A program made the position numbers and the translations under genes. Below, one piece after another: positions 42,785 through 50,552 of a stretch of 64,000 nt of DNA (position 1 is the first letter of the stretch; the number at the start of each line of letters is the position of its first letter). The DNA is from Spirochaetaceae bacterium. GTDB taxonomy: Bacteria; Spirochaetota; Spirochaetia; Treponematales; Rectinemataceae. The DNA is taken from contig JANXYQ010000031.1 of the NCBI GenBank assembly GCA_025355995.1, positions 20,934-84,933 on the forward strand, read 5' to 3'. Under the pieces are notes generated by a model, which saw nothing but the letters and a program-made list of their open reading frames with translations, was not told the DNA's origin and did not search any database.

Positions 42785-43296
42785 ATTTCCTGGCGCTCGA
42801 CTTCGAGACGACGGGACTCGACAGCGCGATAGGGCGGGTGGTCGAGATAGGCGCCATCCGCTTCAGCCTCGGGAGCGAGGGCTTCATCGAGGAGGCCGCC
42901 CTGGCCTGCCTCGTCGATCCGGGGATGCCTATCCCCCGGCAGGCCAGCGCGATCCACGGCATATCCGACGGGGACGTCGCCGGCGCGCCGGCCTTCGGCG
43001 AGGCTGCCCGCACCCTCCTCGCCCTCGCGGCGGGCGCGACCATAGTGGCGCACAACGCGCGCTTCGACCTCTCGTTCCTGGACGCCGAGCTCGGGCGCCT
43101 GGGCCTGACGCGCCCCGAGTCGAAGGTCGAGGACACGGTGCTCCTCTCGAGGCGGGCCTTTCCCGGCCGCGCCAGCTACCGGCTCGGCGCGATCGCGGGC
43201 GCCCTCGGCATCGATACGGGCTCGGCCCACCGCGCCCTGGACGACGCGCGGACCTGCATGCTGCTTTACGCCGCGTGCGCGAGGCAGCTAGCCTAG
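42781..43296 (+). CDS. DnaQ-like 3'-5' exonuclease
   Basis: A 171-residue DEDDh exonuclease. D-F-E-T-T-G (residues 7-12) is Exo I, H-N-A-R-F-D is Exo II, and H-R-A-L-D-D-A is Exo III with the catalytic His. It resembles the proofreading domain of PolC or the epsilon subunit, as a stand-alone protein. The GTG start overlaps the mutase stop (GTGA), so its translation is coupled to it. It probably trims or proofreads DNA; the partner polymerase is not shown. Confidence 0.88.
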   Translation: MNFLALDFETTGLDSAIGRVVEIGAIRFSLGSEGFIEEAALACLVDPGMPIPRQASAIHGISDGDVAGAPAFGEAARTLLALAAGATIVAHNARFDLSFLDAELGRLGLTRPESKVEDTVLLSRRAFPGRASYRLGAIAGALGIDTGSAHRALDDARTCMLLYAACARQLA

Positions 43297-43417
43297 GGCA
43301 GTTTCGCGACGAGGGGCGCCCCCTCGCCGAGGGCGGCATGGACCGCCTTCATCCAAGCGGCGACTGCGATCCCCTGGGGCATTTACCCTCGCAAGCCCCG
43401 CAGCCCGCGCAGGCGGC

Positions 43418-43651
43418 GAGCCCTGCGGCATGCATCTCAGGCTCGACTTCGAGGGGGGCTTTCCCGCAGGATACAGGGCTCTCGAGACGCGGAAGGCCGG
43501 CTTCGCCGCCGCGGCGCTCTCATCCTTCTCGGTGCTGCCCCGCGCCGGAGCCCAAGACTCCCTCCTCCTCGGCTTCGGGAACCTGGGCATGGAGGAGATA
43601 CGGGACGGCTTCGAGCGCATCGGGAAATATATCGAAGGTCTCTCGGGCTAA
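43418..43651 (+). pseudogene. C-terminal remnant of a MocR-like aminotransferase
   Basis: About 77 residues resemble only the end of a GntR/MocR-type or related class I aminotransferase: G-G-E-P-C-G-M-H-L-R-L-D-F-E-G-G, a short helical part, then L-L-L-G-F-G-N-L-G-M-E-E-I-R-D-G-F-E-R-I. These correspond to the G-E-x-A-G-L-H-L and L-L-L-G-Y-A...E-E-I-x-x-G-x-R-x-L elements of the family. The upstream frame soon loses similarity and there is no PLP lysine or HTH. It is most likely a decayed gene; a short expressed protein from the ATG at 43430 is a weaker option. Confidence 0.5.
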
Positions 43652-43711
43652 AGGGACCGCGGGGTTCGGGCGCGCTCCGAGGATCAGGTCCTCTTGGCAA
43701 AGGCCGCGACT

Positions 43712-43765
43712 GCGATGCAAGCCGAGGGGCCGACCCTCCCTAGGGATCGGCCCCTCGTGCATCGC
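43712..43765. repeat. 19-bp compound inverted repeat
   Basis: GCGATGCA (43712-43719) plus CGAGGGGCCGA (43723-43733) pair with TCGGCCCCTCG (43747-43757) plus TGCATCGC (43758-43765). The only interruption is a 3-nt bulge. No U-tract is attached on either side. It may end transcription of the lipoprotein gene, or be a REP-like element. Confidence 0.6.
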
Positions 43766-43779
43766 CACGAGCGATTATC

Positions 43780-44148
43780 CTATTTGGTAAAACCCATAGG
43801 GCCCAGCAGCGGATGGGAATAGGACAGCGATGTGCCCGCGCTGTTCATGGTCGCGTCGACGGATGTCCCGCCTGTCTCAGCCAAGGTAAAGACGTTCCCG
43901 CCCTTATCCGTCACGGTACCGCTGGCCGATCCCGAACCCAAGCCCGGGATGGTCAAATTCTGAGTGAAGGCCATGCCGCTGGTCACGACGATGGACCCGC
44001 TTATTCCCGTTCCCTGGATCGGCTGCCCGGAAACGGTCGACAGGGTCCAGGTCCCGACGATAGTCGGATCGGAGGAGGAGGTCGTGCAAGAACCCAGCAC
44101 GAGAGTGGAGAGGAGAGCGATCGACAGGAACACGAGCAACTTCTTCAT
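43780..44148 (-). CDS. small lipocalin-like lipoprotein of unknown function
   Basis: A 122-residue lipoprotein. The signal peptide (K-K-L-L-V-F-L-S-I...) ends in L-V-L-G-S-C with Cys21 as the lipidation site. The mature part starts S-S-S-D-P-T-I-V-G-T-W-T-L-S, typical of small lipocalin-like domains, and is rich in Gly, Ser and Thr with alternating strands. GGAGAAG 4 nt upstream of the ATG at 44148 fixes the start; the frame is open further 5' without support. It is probably outer-membrane or periplasm-facing. The function is unknown. Confidence 0.75.
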   Translation of the reverse strand: MKKLLVFLSIALLSTLVLGSCTTSSSDPTIVGTWTLSTVSGQPIQGTGISGSIVVTSGMAFTQNLTIPGLGSGSASGTVTDKGGNVFTLAETGGTSVDATMNSAGTSLSYSHPLLGPMGFTK

Positions 44149-44264
44149 TGTGCTTCTCCGTTCGAGAAAGGGATTTAATAGAGAAACACGGCGTCCGGGA
44201 GAAATCAAGACGATGCTCCTCCCGAACCGCTCCCCGGTCGTCGGCATAATCGCTCGTCGCCCAC

Positions 44265-44294
44265 TTGAACCCTCGCGGGCGGCCATGCTAATTT
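44265..44294 (+). promoter_or_regulatory. likely promoter of the lysine operon
   Basis: TTGAAC (44265-44270), 18-nt spacer and TAATTT (44289-44294) place a start near 44301, just before the first base of the lysine riboswitch. The match is moderate. Confidence 0.5.
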
Positions 44295-44304
44295 GCATTC
44301 CTAC

Positions 44305-44588
44305 CGATTGGAGGAGCGATCCCCATGAGTAATCCGGCCTAGGGCGAGCCGCCCGCTGACGCCGGACGAAAGGGGAGGATCGCCGAAGGGCCGGCGCCTG
44401 GCTTCAAGCGCTCGCCTTGGACGTAGCGGCTAATACCCTACGGCTGTCGCGGTTTCCCGCAAGGAACCCGCGGAGCGCCATCGCAATTCGCCGCATCCGA
44501 ACCGGCCCCAGGGTCGGCGGCCTTATCGGCCGGCAAATCGGTCCCCCGGCGAATTCCCTGGGATCTCCATCGGATTGGAGGTCCCCGA
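44305..44588 (+). promoter_or_regulatory. lysine riboswitch (L box) with translational expression platform
   Basis: The aptamer spans 44305-44483. Diagnostic elements appear in order: GGAGGAGCG then GAGTA (P2 side), GGGGAGGATCGCCGAAG (consensus GGGnAnnnnCGCCGAAG), then GGCTGTC and GGAGCGCCATC at the 3' side, pairing back to CGATTGG (P1). They match the layout of the Bacillus lysC leader. Downstream, GGGATCTCC (44560-44568) pairs with GGAGGTCCC (44577-44585), hiding the Shine-Dalgarno. A competing helix joins GGAG (44472-44475), CCA and AATTCGCCG (44485-44493) to CGGCGAATT (44547-44555), TGG and CTCC (44565-44568). Lysine binding should shut off translation. Confidence 0.93.
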
Positions 44589-45623
44589 ATGCCCAACCTT
44601 CAATCCGTGGAACGCAGCGCCCTTCGCCTGTTGGCCGAGCTCTGCGCCACCTATACCCCCGCCGGCCGCGAAGCCGCCGCCCTCCCCTCCCTCGAGGGCG
44701 AGCTCAAGCGCCTGGGCGCCTCGATACAGGCCTATCCCCTGAGGGAAGGCCGAGCCAACCTGCTCGCTACCTGGGGCGAGCCCCGCGTCCTCTTCAGCAG
44801 CCACCTCGACGTCGTGCCGCCCGACCTCCCCGTCCGCAGGACCGAGCGCGCCGTAGAGGGTCGGGGAGCATGCGATGCCAAGGGCCAGATTGTCGCCCAG
44901 CTCGCCGCGATAGAGCTCCTCCTCGACGCCGGCCATCGCGACCTCGCCTGGCTCGGCGTAGCGGGCGAGGAGAGCGACTCCATCGGCGCGTCGGCCAGCC
45001 TAGCGCTCGCTCCCTCCTTCGCGGATTGCGCGGCTATCATCGTGGGCGAGCCCACAGCCTGCGCCCTCGCGACTGGCCAGAAGGGCTTCGTCCGGGCCCG
45101 GCTGCGCTGCGAGGGCAAGGCCGCGCACGGCGGGACGCCCGAGCTCGGCGAGAACGCGCTACTCTCGCTCATGGACTGGATCGCGGCGATCCGAGCGGCC
45201 GAGGGGGCCTCCGATCCGACCCTGGGCCGCGAGACCTGGAACCTGGGCCTGCTGGCCGGGGGCCGCGCCGCGAACGTCGTACCCGACCTCGCGGAGGCCG
45301 AGCTCACGCTCCGCACGGTGCCGGGAGGCAGGCTGCGCGCGGCCATGGAGGCGGCGAGGCCTCCCAAGGGAAGCATCGAGGTCCTCGTCGACGATCCCTG
45401 GGACTTCTTCGATACTCCCCCCGGCTTCGACTCCGCCCCCGTGCCCTTCGGCTCGGACCTGCCCGCGATGCGCGCCCTCGCCCCCAAGGCGGCCGCCGTC
45501 CTCGCGGGCCCGGGCAGGGCCTCCCTGGCTCACACGGGCGTCGAGGAGCTGACTCGCGACGAGCTGGGCGCGGGCATCGCGCTCTTCAGGGAGCTCGGCC
45601 TGTACTATTCGAGGCGCGCTTGA
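44589..45623 (+). CDS. M20-family deacylase, DapE/ArgE-like
   Basis: A 344-residue M20 metallopeptidase-fold protein. S-S-H-L-D-V-V supplies the first metal ligand. G-R-G-A-C-D-A-K-G gives the bridging Asp, G-E-E-S the catalytic Glu and metal ligand, and L-A-H-T-G-V-E-E the last His. It is the first gene behind the lysine riboswitch, so N-succinyl-LL-diaminopimelate desuccinylase is the likely role, matching DapD in the same operon; an acetyl-lysine or acetylornithine deacetylase is the alternative. GGAGG 7 nt before the ATG is the target of the riboswitch hairpin. Confidence 0.82.
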   Translation: MPNLQSVERSALRLLAELCATYTPAGREAAALPSLEGELKRLGASIQAYPLREGRANLLATWGEPRVLFSSHLDVVPPDLPVRRTERAVEGRGACDAKGQIVAQLAAIELLLDAGHRDLAWLGVAGEESDSIGASASLALAPSFADCAAIIVGEPTACALATGQKGFVRARLRCEGKAAHGGTPELGENALLSLMDWIAAIRAAEGASDPTLGRETWNLGLLAGGRAANVVPDLAEAELTLRTVPGGRLRAAMEAARPPKGSIEVLVDDPWDFFDTPPGFDSAPVPFGSDLPAMRALAPKAAAVLAGPGRASLAHTGVEELTRDELGAGIALFRELGLYYSRRA

Positions 45624-45660
45624 TGATATCCTTCAGCACTTCATCAGCAAGGAGCAACAT

Positions 45661-46710
45661 ATGAATCGCATCCCCGTGACCGTGCTCGGAGCCACCGGCG
45701 TAGTCGGCCAGCGCTTCGTGCGCCACCTCGCGGCCCACCCCGCCTTCGAGCTGCGCTACGTGGCGGCGAGCGAGCGCAGCGTCGGGAAGAGCTACGCGGA
45801 GGCCTGCGACTGGCGCCTCCCCGGCGAGCCCTACGCCGGCTTCGGCAACTTATTGGTGGTGGCCTGCGACCCCTCGGCCTCGCCCGCCCCCCTCGTGTTC
45901 TCGGCCCTCGACGCCGGCCCGGCCCGGGAGATCGAGCCGCTCTACGCGGCGGCCGGGTCGCTGGTCTTCAGCAACGCCTCGGCCTTCAGGATGGAAGAGG
46001 ACGTCCCCCTCCTCGTGCCGGAGCTCAACGCGGCCCACCTCGGCCTCCTCGCCGTGCAGCGCAAGCGGCGCGGCTGGAAGGGCGGGATCGTCACTAACCC
46101 GAATTGCACGACGGTGCCCATCGCGGGGACCCTCGGCCCCCTGCACAGGGCCTTCGGCGCGGAGGCGGCCATGGTCGTCAGCATGCAGGCGCTGAGCGGC
46201 GCGGGCTACCCAGGCGTCTCCTCCCTCGACGCCGTCGCCAACGTCATCCCCCTAATTAAAGGCGAGGAGGAGAAGGTCGAGACCGAGTCCTGCAAGATCC
46301 TCGGCATCTTCGACGGCGAGAGGATAGTCCGCGCCCCCATCGCGATCTCGGCGCAGTGCAACCGCGTCCAGGTAATAGACGGCCACATGATCGCCCTCAA
46401 CTACAGGCTCAAGGGCTCTCCAGATCCCGAGGCCGTGATCCGCGCCTTGGAGGAGTTCGTGCCCGACACCGAGGGCCTCGAGCTGCGCACCGCGCCCCGG
46501 CGCTTCCTCCAGGTAAGGATGGAGGCAGACCGGCCCCAGCCCCGGCGGGACGCGGAAGAGGACGGCGGCATGCGCATCATGGTCGGCCGCATCAGGGCCT
46601 GTCCCCTCTTCGGAGTCAAGATGATCGCCCTCGGCCACAACACCGAGCGGGGCGCGGCCGGCGCCTCGGTGCTCAACGCCGAGCTCGCCCTGGCGAAGGG
46701 CTACCTGTGA
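45661..46710 (+). CDS. asd: aspartate-semialdehyde dehydrogenase
   Basis: A 349-residue Asd with the NADP-binding L-G-A-T-G-V-V-G-Q-R-F and the active-site Cys in T-N-P-N-C-T-T. The catalytic pair regions A-L-S-G-A-G-Y-P-G and, near the C-terminus, the H-N-T-E-R-G-A-A-G-A segment follow the archaeal/fungal-type Asd. It converts aspartyl phosphate to aspartate semialdehyde, the branch point to lysine and threonine. AAGGAGC upstream supports the ATG. The 3' end overlaps the lysC start by 4 nt. Confidence 0.94.
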   Translation: MNRIPVTVLGATGVVGQRFVRHLAAHPAFELRYVAASERSVGKSYAEACDWRLPGEPYAGFGNLLVVACDPSASPAPLVFSALDAGPAREIEPLYAAAGSLVFSNASAFRMEEDVPLLVPELNAAHLGLLAVQRKRRGWKGGIVTNPNCTTVPIAGTLGPLHRAFGAEAAMVVSMQALSGAGYPGVSSLDAVANVIPLIKGEEEKVETESCKILGIFDGERIVRAPIAISAQCNRVQVIDGHMIALNYRLKGSPDPEAVIRALEEFVPDTEGLELRTAPRRFLQVRMEADRPQPRRDAEEDGGMRIMVGRIRACPLFGVKMIALGHNTERGAAGASVLNAELALAKGYL

Positions 46711-48056
46711 GCGGACCCGTAGTGATGAAGTTCGGCGGCACCTCCGTCGCGGACGCCGGCCGCCTCCGGGCCGTCGCCTCCCTCGCTAAGGCCCGCGCGG
46801 GATCGGGGGTCCTCCTCGTCCTATCGGCCTTCTCCAAGGTGACGGACGGCCTCTTCGCGGCCGGCCGCGCAGCGGTGGGCGGGGACGAGGCGGAGGCGCT
46901 CTCCCTCCTCCAAAAGATGATCGAGCGCCACCGAGCGGTGGCTTCGGAGCTTTTGGGCGTCGGGAGGGCGGAGCTGCCCGAGGCCGTCGAGTCGGCTATC
47001 GCGGCGGCCGAGGCCGACCTCGGCGCGGTGCTCAAGGGGGCCGCCCTCCTGCGCGCCCTACCCGAGCGCAGCCTGGATATACTGGCCGGCCGCGGCGAGC
47101 TTCTCTCCACGGCCATACTCGCGGCCTTCATGGGCGCGCCCTGGATAGACGCCCGGGAGGTGATGCGCACCGACTCCCGCTTCGGCTCGGCCAAGCCCCT
47201 GACGGGGGAGATTCGCGAGCTCGCGTCGAAGAGGATGCTCCCCCTCGTCGGCCCGGGCATGATCGCCGTGACGCAGGGCTATATAGGCGCGGACACCTCG
47301 GGCGCGCCGACCACCCTCGGCCGCGGGGGCTCGGATTACAGCGCGAGCCTCTTCGGGGCCGCGTTAGGCGCCTCCGAAATCCAGATATGGACGGACGTCG
47401 AGGGCATCCTGACCTGCGACCCGCGCGTGGTGCCCACCGCCCGCCCGGTCGAGCTCCTCGGCTACGACGAGGCGGCCGAGCTCGCGGCCTTCGGCGCCAA
47501 GGTCCTCCACCCGGCTACCATCCTCCCCGCGATCGAGCTCGGCATACCCGTGACGGTGCGCAACAGCATGGTCCCCGACGGCCGCTTCACGACGATCTCC
47601 CGCGAATCGGCGTCGGGGCAGCCCGTGACCGCCCTCGCCTCGCGCGGCCCCGTGACGGTGATCACGGTGCGCACGCCCCGGATGCTCGGCGGGGCCGGCT
47701 TCCTCGCGAACATCTTCGAGGCCTTCGGGAGGCGCGGAGTGAGCGTCGACCTTGTGTCGACTTCGGAGGTGAGCGTTTCGGCTACCGTCGACGGCAACGA
47801 CGGCGTCGACGAGCTCGCGGCCGACCTCGCCGAGCTCGGGGATGTAAGGATCATGCGCGACAGGGCCGTCGTCGCCCTCGTCGGGGAGCGCCTGCTCAAG
47901 ACCCCGGGCGTCCCGGCGAAGGCCCTCGGGGCATTGAGCGACATCAACGTCGAGATGATCAGCCTCGGCGCCAACGAGATCAACCTGAGCCTCGTGGTGG
48001 AGCGCGGCCAGGCGGCCGAGGCGCAGCGGCGGCTCCATGCCGCCTTCTTCGAATAG
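46707..48056 (+). CDS. lysC: aspartokinase (lysine-branch)
   Basis: A 449-residue monofunctional aspartokinase. M-K-F-G-G-T-S-V lies at the N-terminus, with T-L-G-R-G-G-S-D-Y-S-A and W-T-D-V-E-G-I. Two C-terminal ACT domains (~300-449) should bind an amino-acid effector, most likely lysine. The GTG start at 46707 overlaps the asd stop (GTGA). It phosphorylates aspartate. It is separate from the ThrA aspartokinase at 2169, so the lysine branch has its own riboswitch-controlled entry enzyme. Confidence 0.93.
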   Translation: MSGPVVMKFGGTSVADAGRLRAVASLAKARAGSGVLLVLSAFSKVTDGLFAAGRAAVGGDEAEALSLLQKMIERHRAVASELLGVGRAELPEAVESAIAAAEADLGAVLKGAALLRALPERSLDILAGRGELLSTAILAAFMGAPWIDAREVMRTDSRFGSAKPLTGEIRELASKRMLPLVGPGMIAVTQGYIGADTSGAPTTLGRGGSDYSASLFGAALGASEIQIWTDVEGILTCDPRVVPTARPVELLGYDEAAELAAFGAKVLHPATILPAIELGIPVTVRNSMVPDGRFTTISRESASGQPVTALASRGPVTVITVRTPRMLGGAGFLANIFEAFGRRGVSVDLVSTSEVSVSATVDGNDGVDELAADLAELGDVRIMRDRAVVALVGERLLKTPGVPAKALGALSDINVEMISLGANEINLSLVVERGQAAEAQRRLHAAFFE

Positions 48057-48071
48057 GGAAAGGGGAGGACC

Positions 48072-48791
48072 ATGCGGATAGGTATTTTCGGAAGGGGAAA
48101 GCTCGGAAGCGCCGTCGCGGCCCTCGCCGCGCGAGAGGGAGACCTCGAGCTCGCGTGGTTCGTCGACGTCGGGGAGGAGCCTTCGGGTCCCGTGGACGCG
48201 GCCCTCGACGCGAGCGCCTCCGGTGCGGTGAGCTCCCACGTCGACTGGGCAGTGAAAACCAAGACTCCCTTCGTCGTCGCGACGACGGGCTGGGACGCCT
48301 CGATCCTCGACGGCCCGAAGCTGGCGGCGGCAGGGGCCGGCATTTTGGTGTCGCCCAACTTCTCCCTCTCGGTGGCCTTCGTCCGCAGGGCGGCCGTGGC
48401 CCTGGGAAGGTTCGCCGCCCTCGACGAGGGAAGCTCGCTGGCCATAGTCGAGCGGCACCACGCGATGAAGGCCGACGCCCCGAGCGGGACGGCGAAGCAC
48501 CTCGCCGAGGCGCTCGTACTCGGCTGTCCCCGCTACGACGGCTGGAACTCGGGCCGCGCGGAGGAGGGCAAGATCAACATCGCGAGCCTCCGGGCCGGAC
48601 TCGAGATCGGCTACCACGAGATCCGCTACGAGACGGGCGTCGATAATATCGTCCTCTCCCACGAGGCCGACTCCCGAGACCTCTTCGCGAAGGGAGCCCT
48701 CGTCGCCCTGCGCTGGATGAAGGGCCGCAGGGGTCTCTTCAGCTTCGACGACGTGGCCGCCGACGTGATCGATCCGCTCTTCGCGCGATAA
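48072..48791 (+). CDS. dapB: 4-hydroxy-tetrahydrodipicolinate reductase
   Basis: A 239-residue DapB. The N-terminal G-I-F-G-R-G-K-L-G Rossmann loop binds NAD(P)H. S-P-N-F-S and V-E-R-H-H-A-M-K-A-D-A-P-S-G-T-A hold the catalytic His pair and Lys and the substrate-binding S-G-T. It reduces the DapA product to tetrahydrodipicolinate. It is slightly shorter than the ~270-residue average. It starts 15 nt after lysC with an AAGGGGAGG upstream. Confidence 0.93.
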   Translation: MRIGIFGRGKLGSAVAALAAREGDLELAWFVDVGEEPSGPVDAALDASASGAVSSHVDWAVKTKTPFVVATTGWDASILDGPKLAAAGAGILVSPNFSLSVAFVRRAAVALGRFAALDEGSSLAIVERHHAMKADAPSGTAKHLAEALVLGCPRYDGWNSGRAEEGKINIASLRAGLEIGYHEIRYETGVDNIVLSHEADSRDLFAKGALVALRWMKGRRGLFSFDDVAADVIDPLFAR

Positions 48792-48801
48792 GGAGGAAGA
48801 C

Positions 48802-49740
48802 ATGGATTTATCGAGACTCAAGGGCCTCGGCGTCGCCCTGGCAACTCCCTTCAAGGCCGCGGCCTCTCCCTCCGACTATGGGGCCGGCGCCCCGGACCTG
48901 GGCGCCTTCCGCGCCCTGGTCAAGCGCATGGTCGGGGCCGGAGTGGACTTCCTCGTCGTCCTCGGCTCCACCGGCGAGGCGGCGACCGTGACCGAGGCGG
49001 AGCGCGACGCGCTCGTCGCCGCGGCGATCGAGGAGGCCCATGGCGTCCCCGTGATCGTCGGCGCCGGCCACAACTCGACCGCCCAGGCGGTGGCCCTCGC
49101 GGCGCGGGCGGCGAAGGGCGGGGCGGACGGCATCCTCGTCGTGACGCCTTACTACAACAAACCCCAGGGCGTCGGCATCGAGGCCCATTTCCGCGCCATC
49201 GCCGCGGCCGTCCCCGGCCTGCCGATCCTCGTCTACAACGTGCCGGGACGAACCGGTTCGAACCTGCTGCCCAAGGATCTCGCTCGTCTCTGGGCCATAC
49301 CCGAGGTGGTCGGCGTCAAGGAATCCTCCGGCAACCTCGCGCAGATAGGCGAGATCCTCCGCTCGATGCCCGCGGGCAAGCTCCTCTTCTCGGGGGACGA
49401 CGCCCTCGCGCTGCCCGCTATCTCCCTCGGCGGCCACGGGCTCATCTCGGTGCTCGGGAACATCCTCCCGGCCGAGGCCAAGGCCCTCGTCGACGCGGCC
49501 CTGGCCGGCGGGCGGAGCGAGGCGGCGAGGCTCCACGCCCGCCTCCTTCCGATGATGGACGCCCTCTTCCTGGAGAGCAATCCCGCCCCCCTCAAGGCGG
49601 CGCTCGCGCTCGCCGGCTTCTGCTCGGACGCCGTGCGCCTTCCCCTATCGCCGGCAACGGAGGCGACGCGGGCGCGGCTCGCGGAGCTGCTTCCCTCGTT
49701 CGGCCTCGCCGTCGGCGGCGCGGGAAAGGGCTCGACATGA
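48802..49740 (+). CDS. dapA: 4-hydroxy-tetrahydrodipicolinate synthase
   Basis: A 312-residue DapA. L-G-S-T-G-E-A-A-T is the substrate-binding loop. V-Y-N-V-P-G-R-T-G carries the catalytic Tyr and G-V-K-E-S-S-G-N the Schiff-base Lys. It condenses aspartate semialdehyde and pyruvate. AAGGAGG precedes the ATG. The stop overlaps the dapD start (ATGA). It is the committed step of lysine synthesis. Confidence 0.95.
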   Translation: MDLSRLKGLGVALATPFKAAASPSDYGAGAPDLGAFRALVKRMVGAGVDFLVVLGSTGEAATVTEAERDALVAAAIEEAHGVPVIVGAGHNSTAQAVALAARAAKGGADGILVVTPYYNKPQGVGIEAHFRAIAAAVPGLPILVYNVPGRTGSNLLPKDLARLWAIPEVVGVKESSGNLAQIGEILRSMPAGKLLFSGDDALALPAISLGGHGLISVLGNILPAEAKALVDAALAGGRSEAARLHARLLPMMDALFLESNPAPLKAALALAGFCSDAVRLPLSPATEATRARLAELLPSFGLAVGGAGKGST

Positions 49741-50552
49741 GGGCTGATGATTTAATAACATTCTACTCGAGGCCCATGGGGGCGATACTCGAGGATCCCG
49801 GCCTGCCCGACGCGAGGGAGGCCCTCCTCGACGCCCTCGAGTCGGGGGAAATCCGCTCCGCCTCGCGGTCGCCCTCGGGCGAATGGACGGCCAACGCCTG
49901 GGTGAAGCTCGCGATCCTCGCGGGCTTCCGATCCACGGGGATGATCGAGTTCCCCGGCTGGCCGGGCGGCGCCGTCGAGAAGTCCGCCTATCCGCCCAGG
50001 CGCTTCGGCGCGGCCGACGGCGTGCGGGTCGTTCCCGGCGGCAGCTCCGTCCGCAGGGGAGCCCGGATCGAGGCGGGAGTCGTGATCATGCCGCCCGCCT
50101 ACGTCAACGTCGGAGCCTGGGTAGGGGCGGGCACCATGATCGACAGCCACGCCCTCGTCGGCTCCTGCGCCCAGGTGGGCGAGCGAGTCCACCTCTCGGC
50201 CGCGGCCCAGATAGGCGGCGTCCTCGAGCCCGCGGGCGCCCGTCCCGTCGTAGTGGAGGACGAGTGCTTCGTCGGCGCCCTCTGCGGCCTCTTCGAGGGC
50301 GTGCTGGTCCGCGCCCGCGCGGTGCTCGCGGCAGGCACCGTGATCACCGCCTCGACCACGATCTACGACCTCGCGAAGGGCCGGGAGCTGCGCGGGGAGG
50401 TGCCCGAGGGCGCGGTGGTGGTCCCGGGCTCTCGGCCGGCCCGCGGCGAGTACGCGGAGGGCCGCGGCATCGCGCTTTGCGCGCCCTGCATCGTCAAGTA
50501 CCGCGACGACAAGACCGACGCGGCCACCGTCCTGGAGGAGGTCCTGAGATGA
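49737..50552 (+). CDS. dapD: tetrahydrodipicolinate N-succinyltransferase
   Basis: A 271-residue DapD, the family length. The N-terminal part has A-W-V-K-L-A-I-L. The middle is a left-handed beta-helix of hexapeptide repeats (G-A-R-I-E-A-G-V-V-I-M, G-A-W-V-G-A-G-T-M-I-D, G-S-C-A-Q-V-G). It transfers succinyl from succinyl-CoA and so commits material to the succinylase route of lysine synthesis. The ATG overlaps the dapA stop and its own stop overlaps the next start. The same operon encodes DapL, which uses a route without succinylation. Confidence 0.93.
   Translation: MRADDLITFYSRPMGAILEDPGLPDAREALLDALESGEIRSASRSPSGEWTANAWVKLAILAGFRSTGMIEFPGWPGGAVEKSAYPPRRFGAADGVRVVPGGSSVRRGARIEAGVVIMPPAYVNVGAWVGAGTMIDSHALVGSCAQVGERVHLSAAAQIGGVLEPAGARPVVVEDECFVGALCGLFEGVLVRARAVLAAGTVITASTTIYDLAKGRELRGEVPEGAVVVPGSRPARGEYAEGRGIALCAPCIVKYRDDKTDAATVLEEVLR

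Noticed and set aside
44325..44342. A tiny ATG-AGT-AAT-CCG-GCC-TAG frame that could be a leader peptide
   Set aside because: Its bases form the conserved AGUA element of the lysine aptamer, and no ribosome-binding need explains it better.
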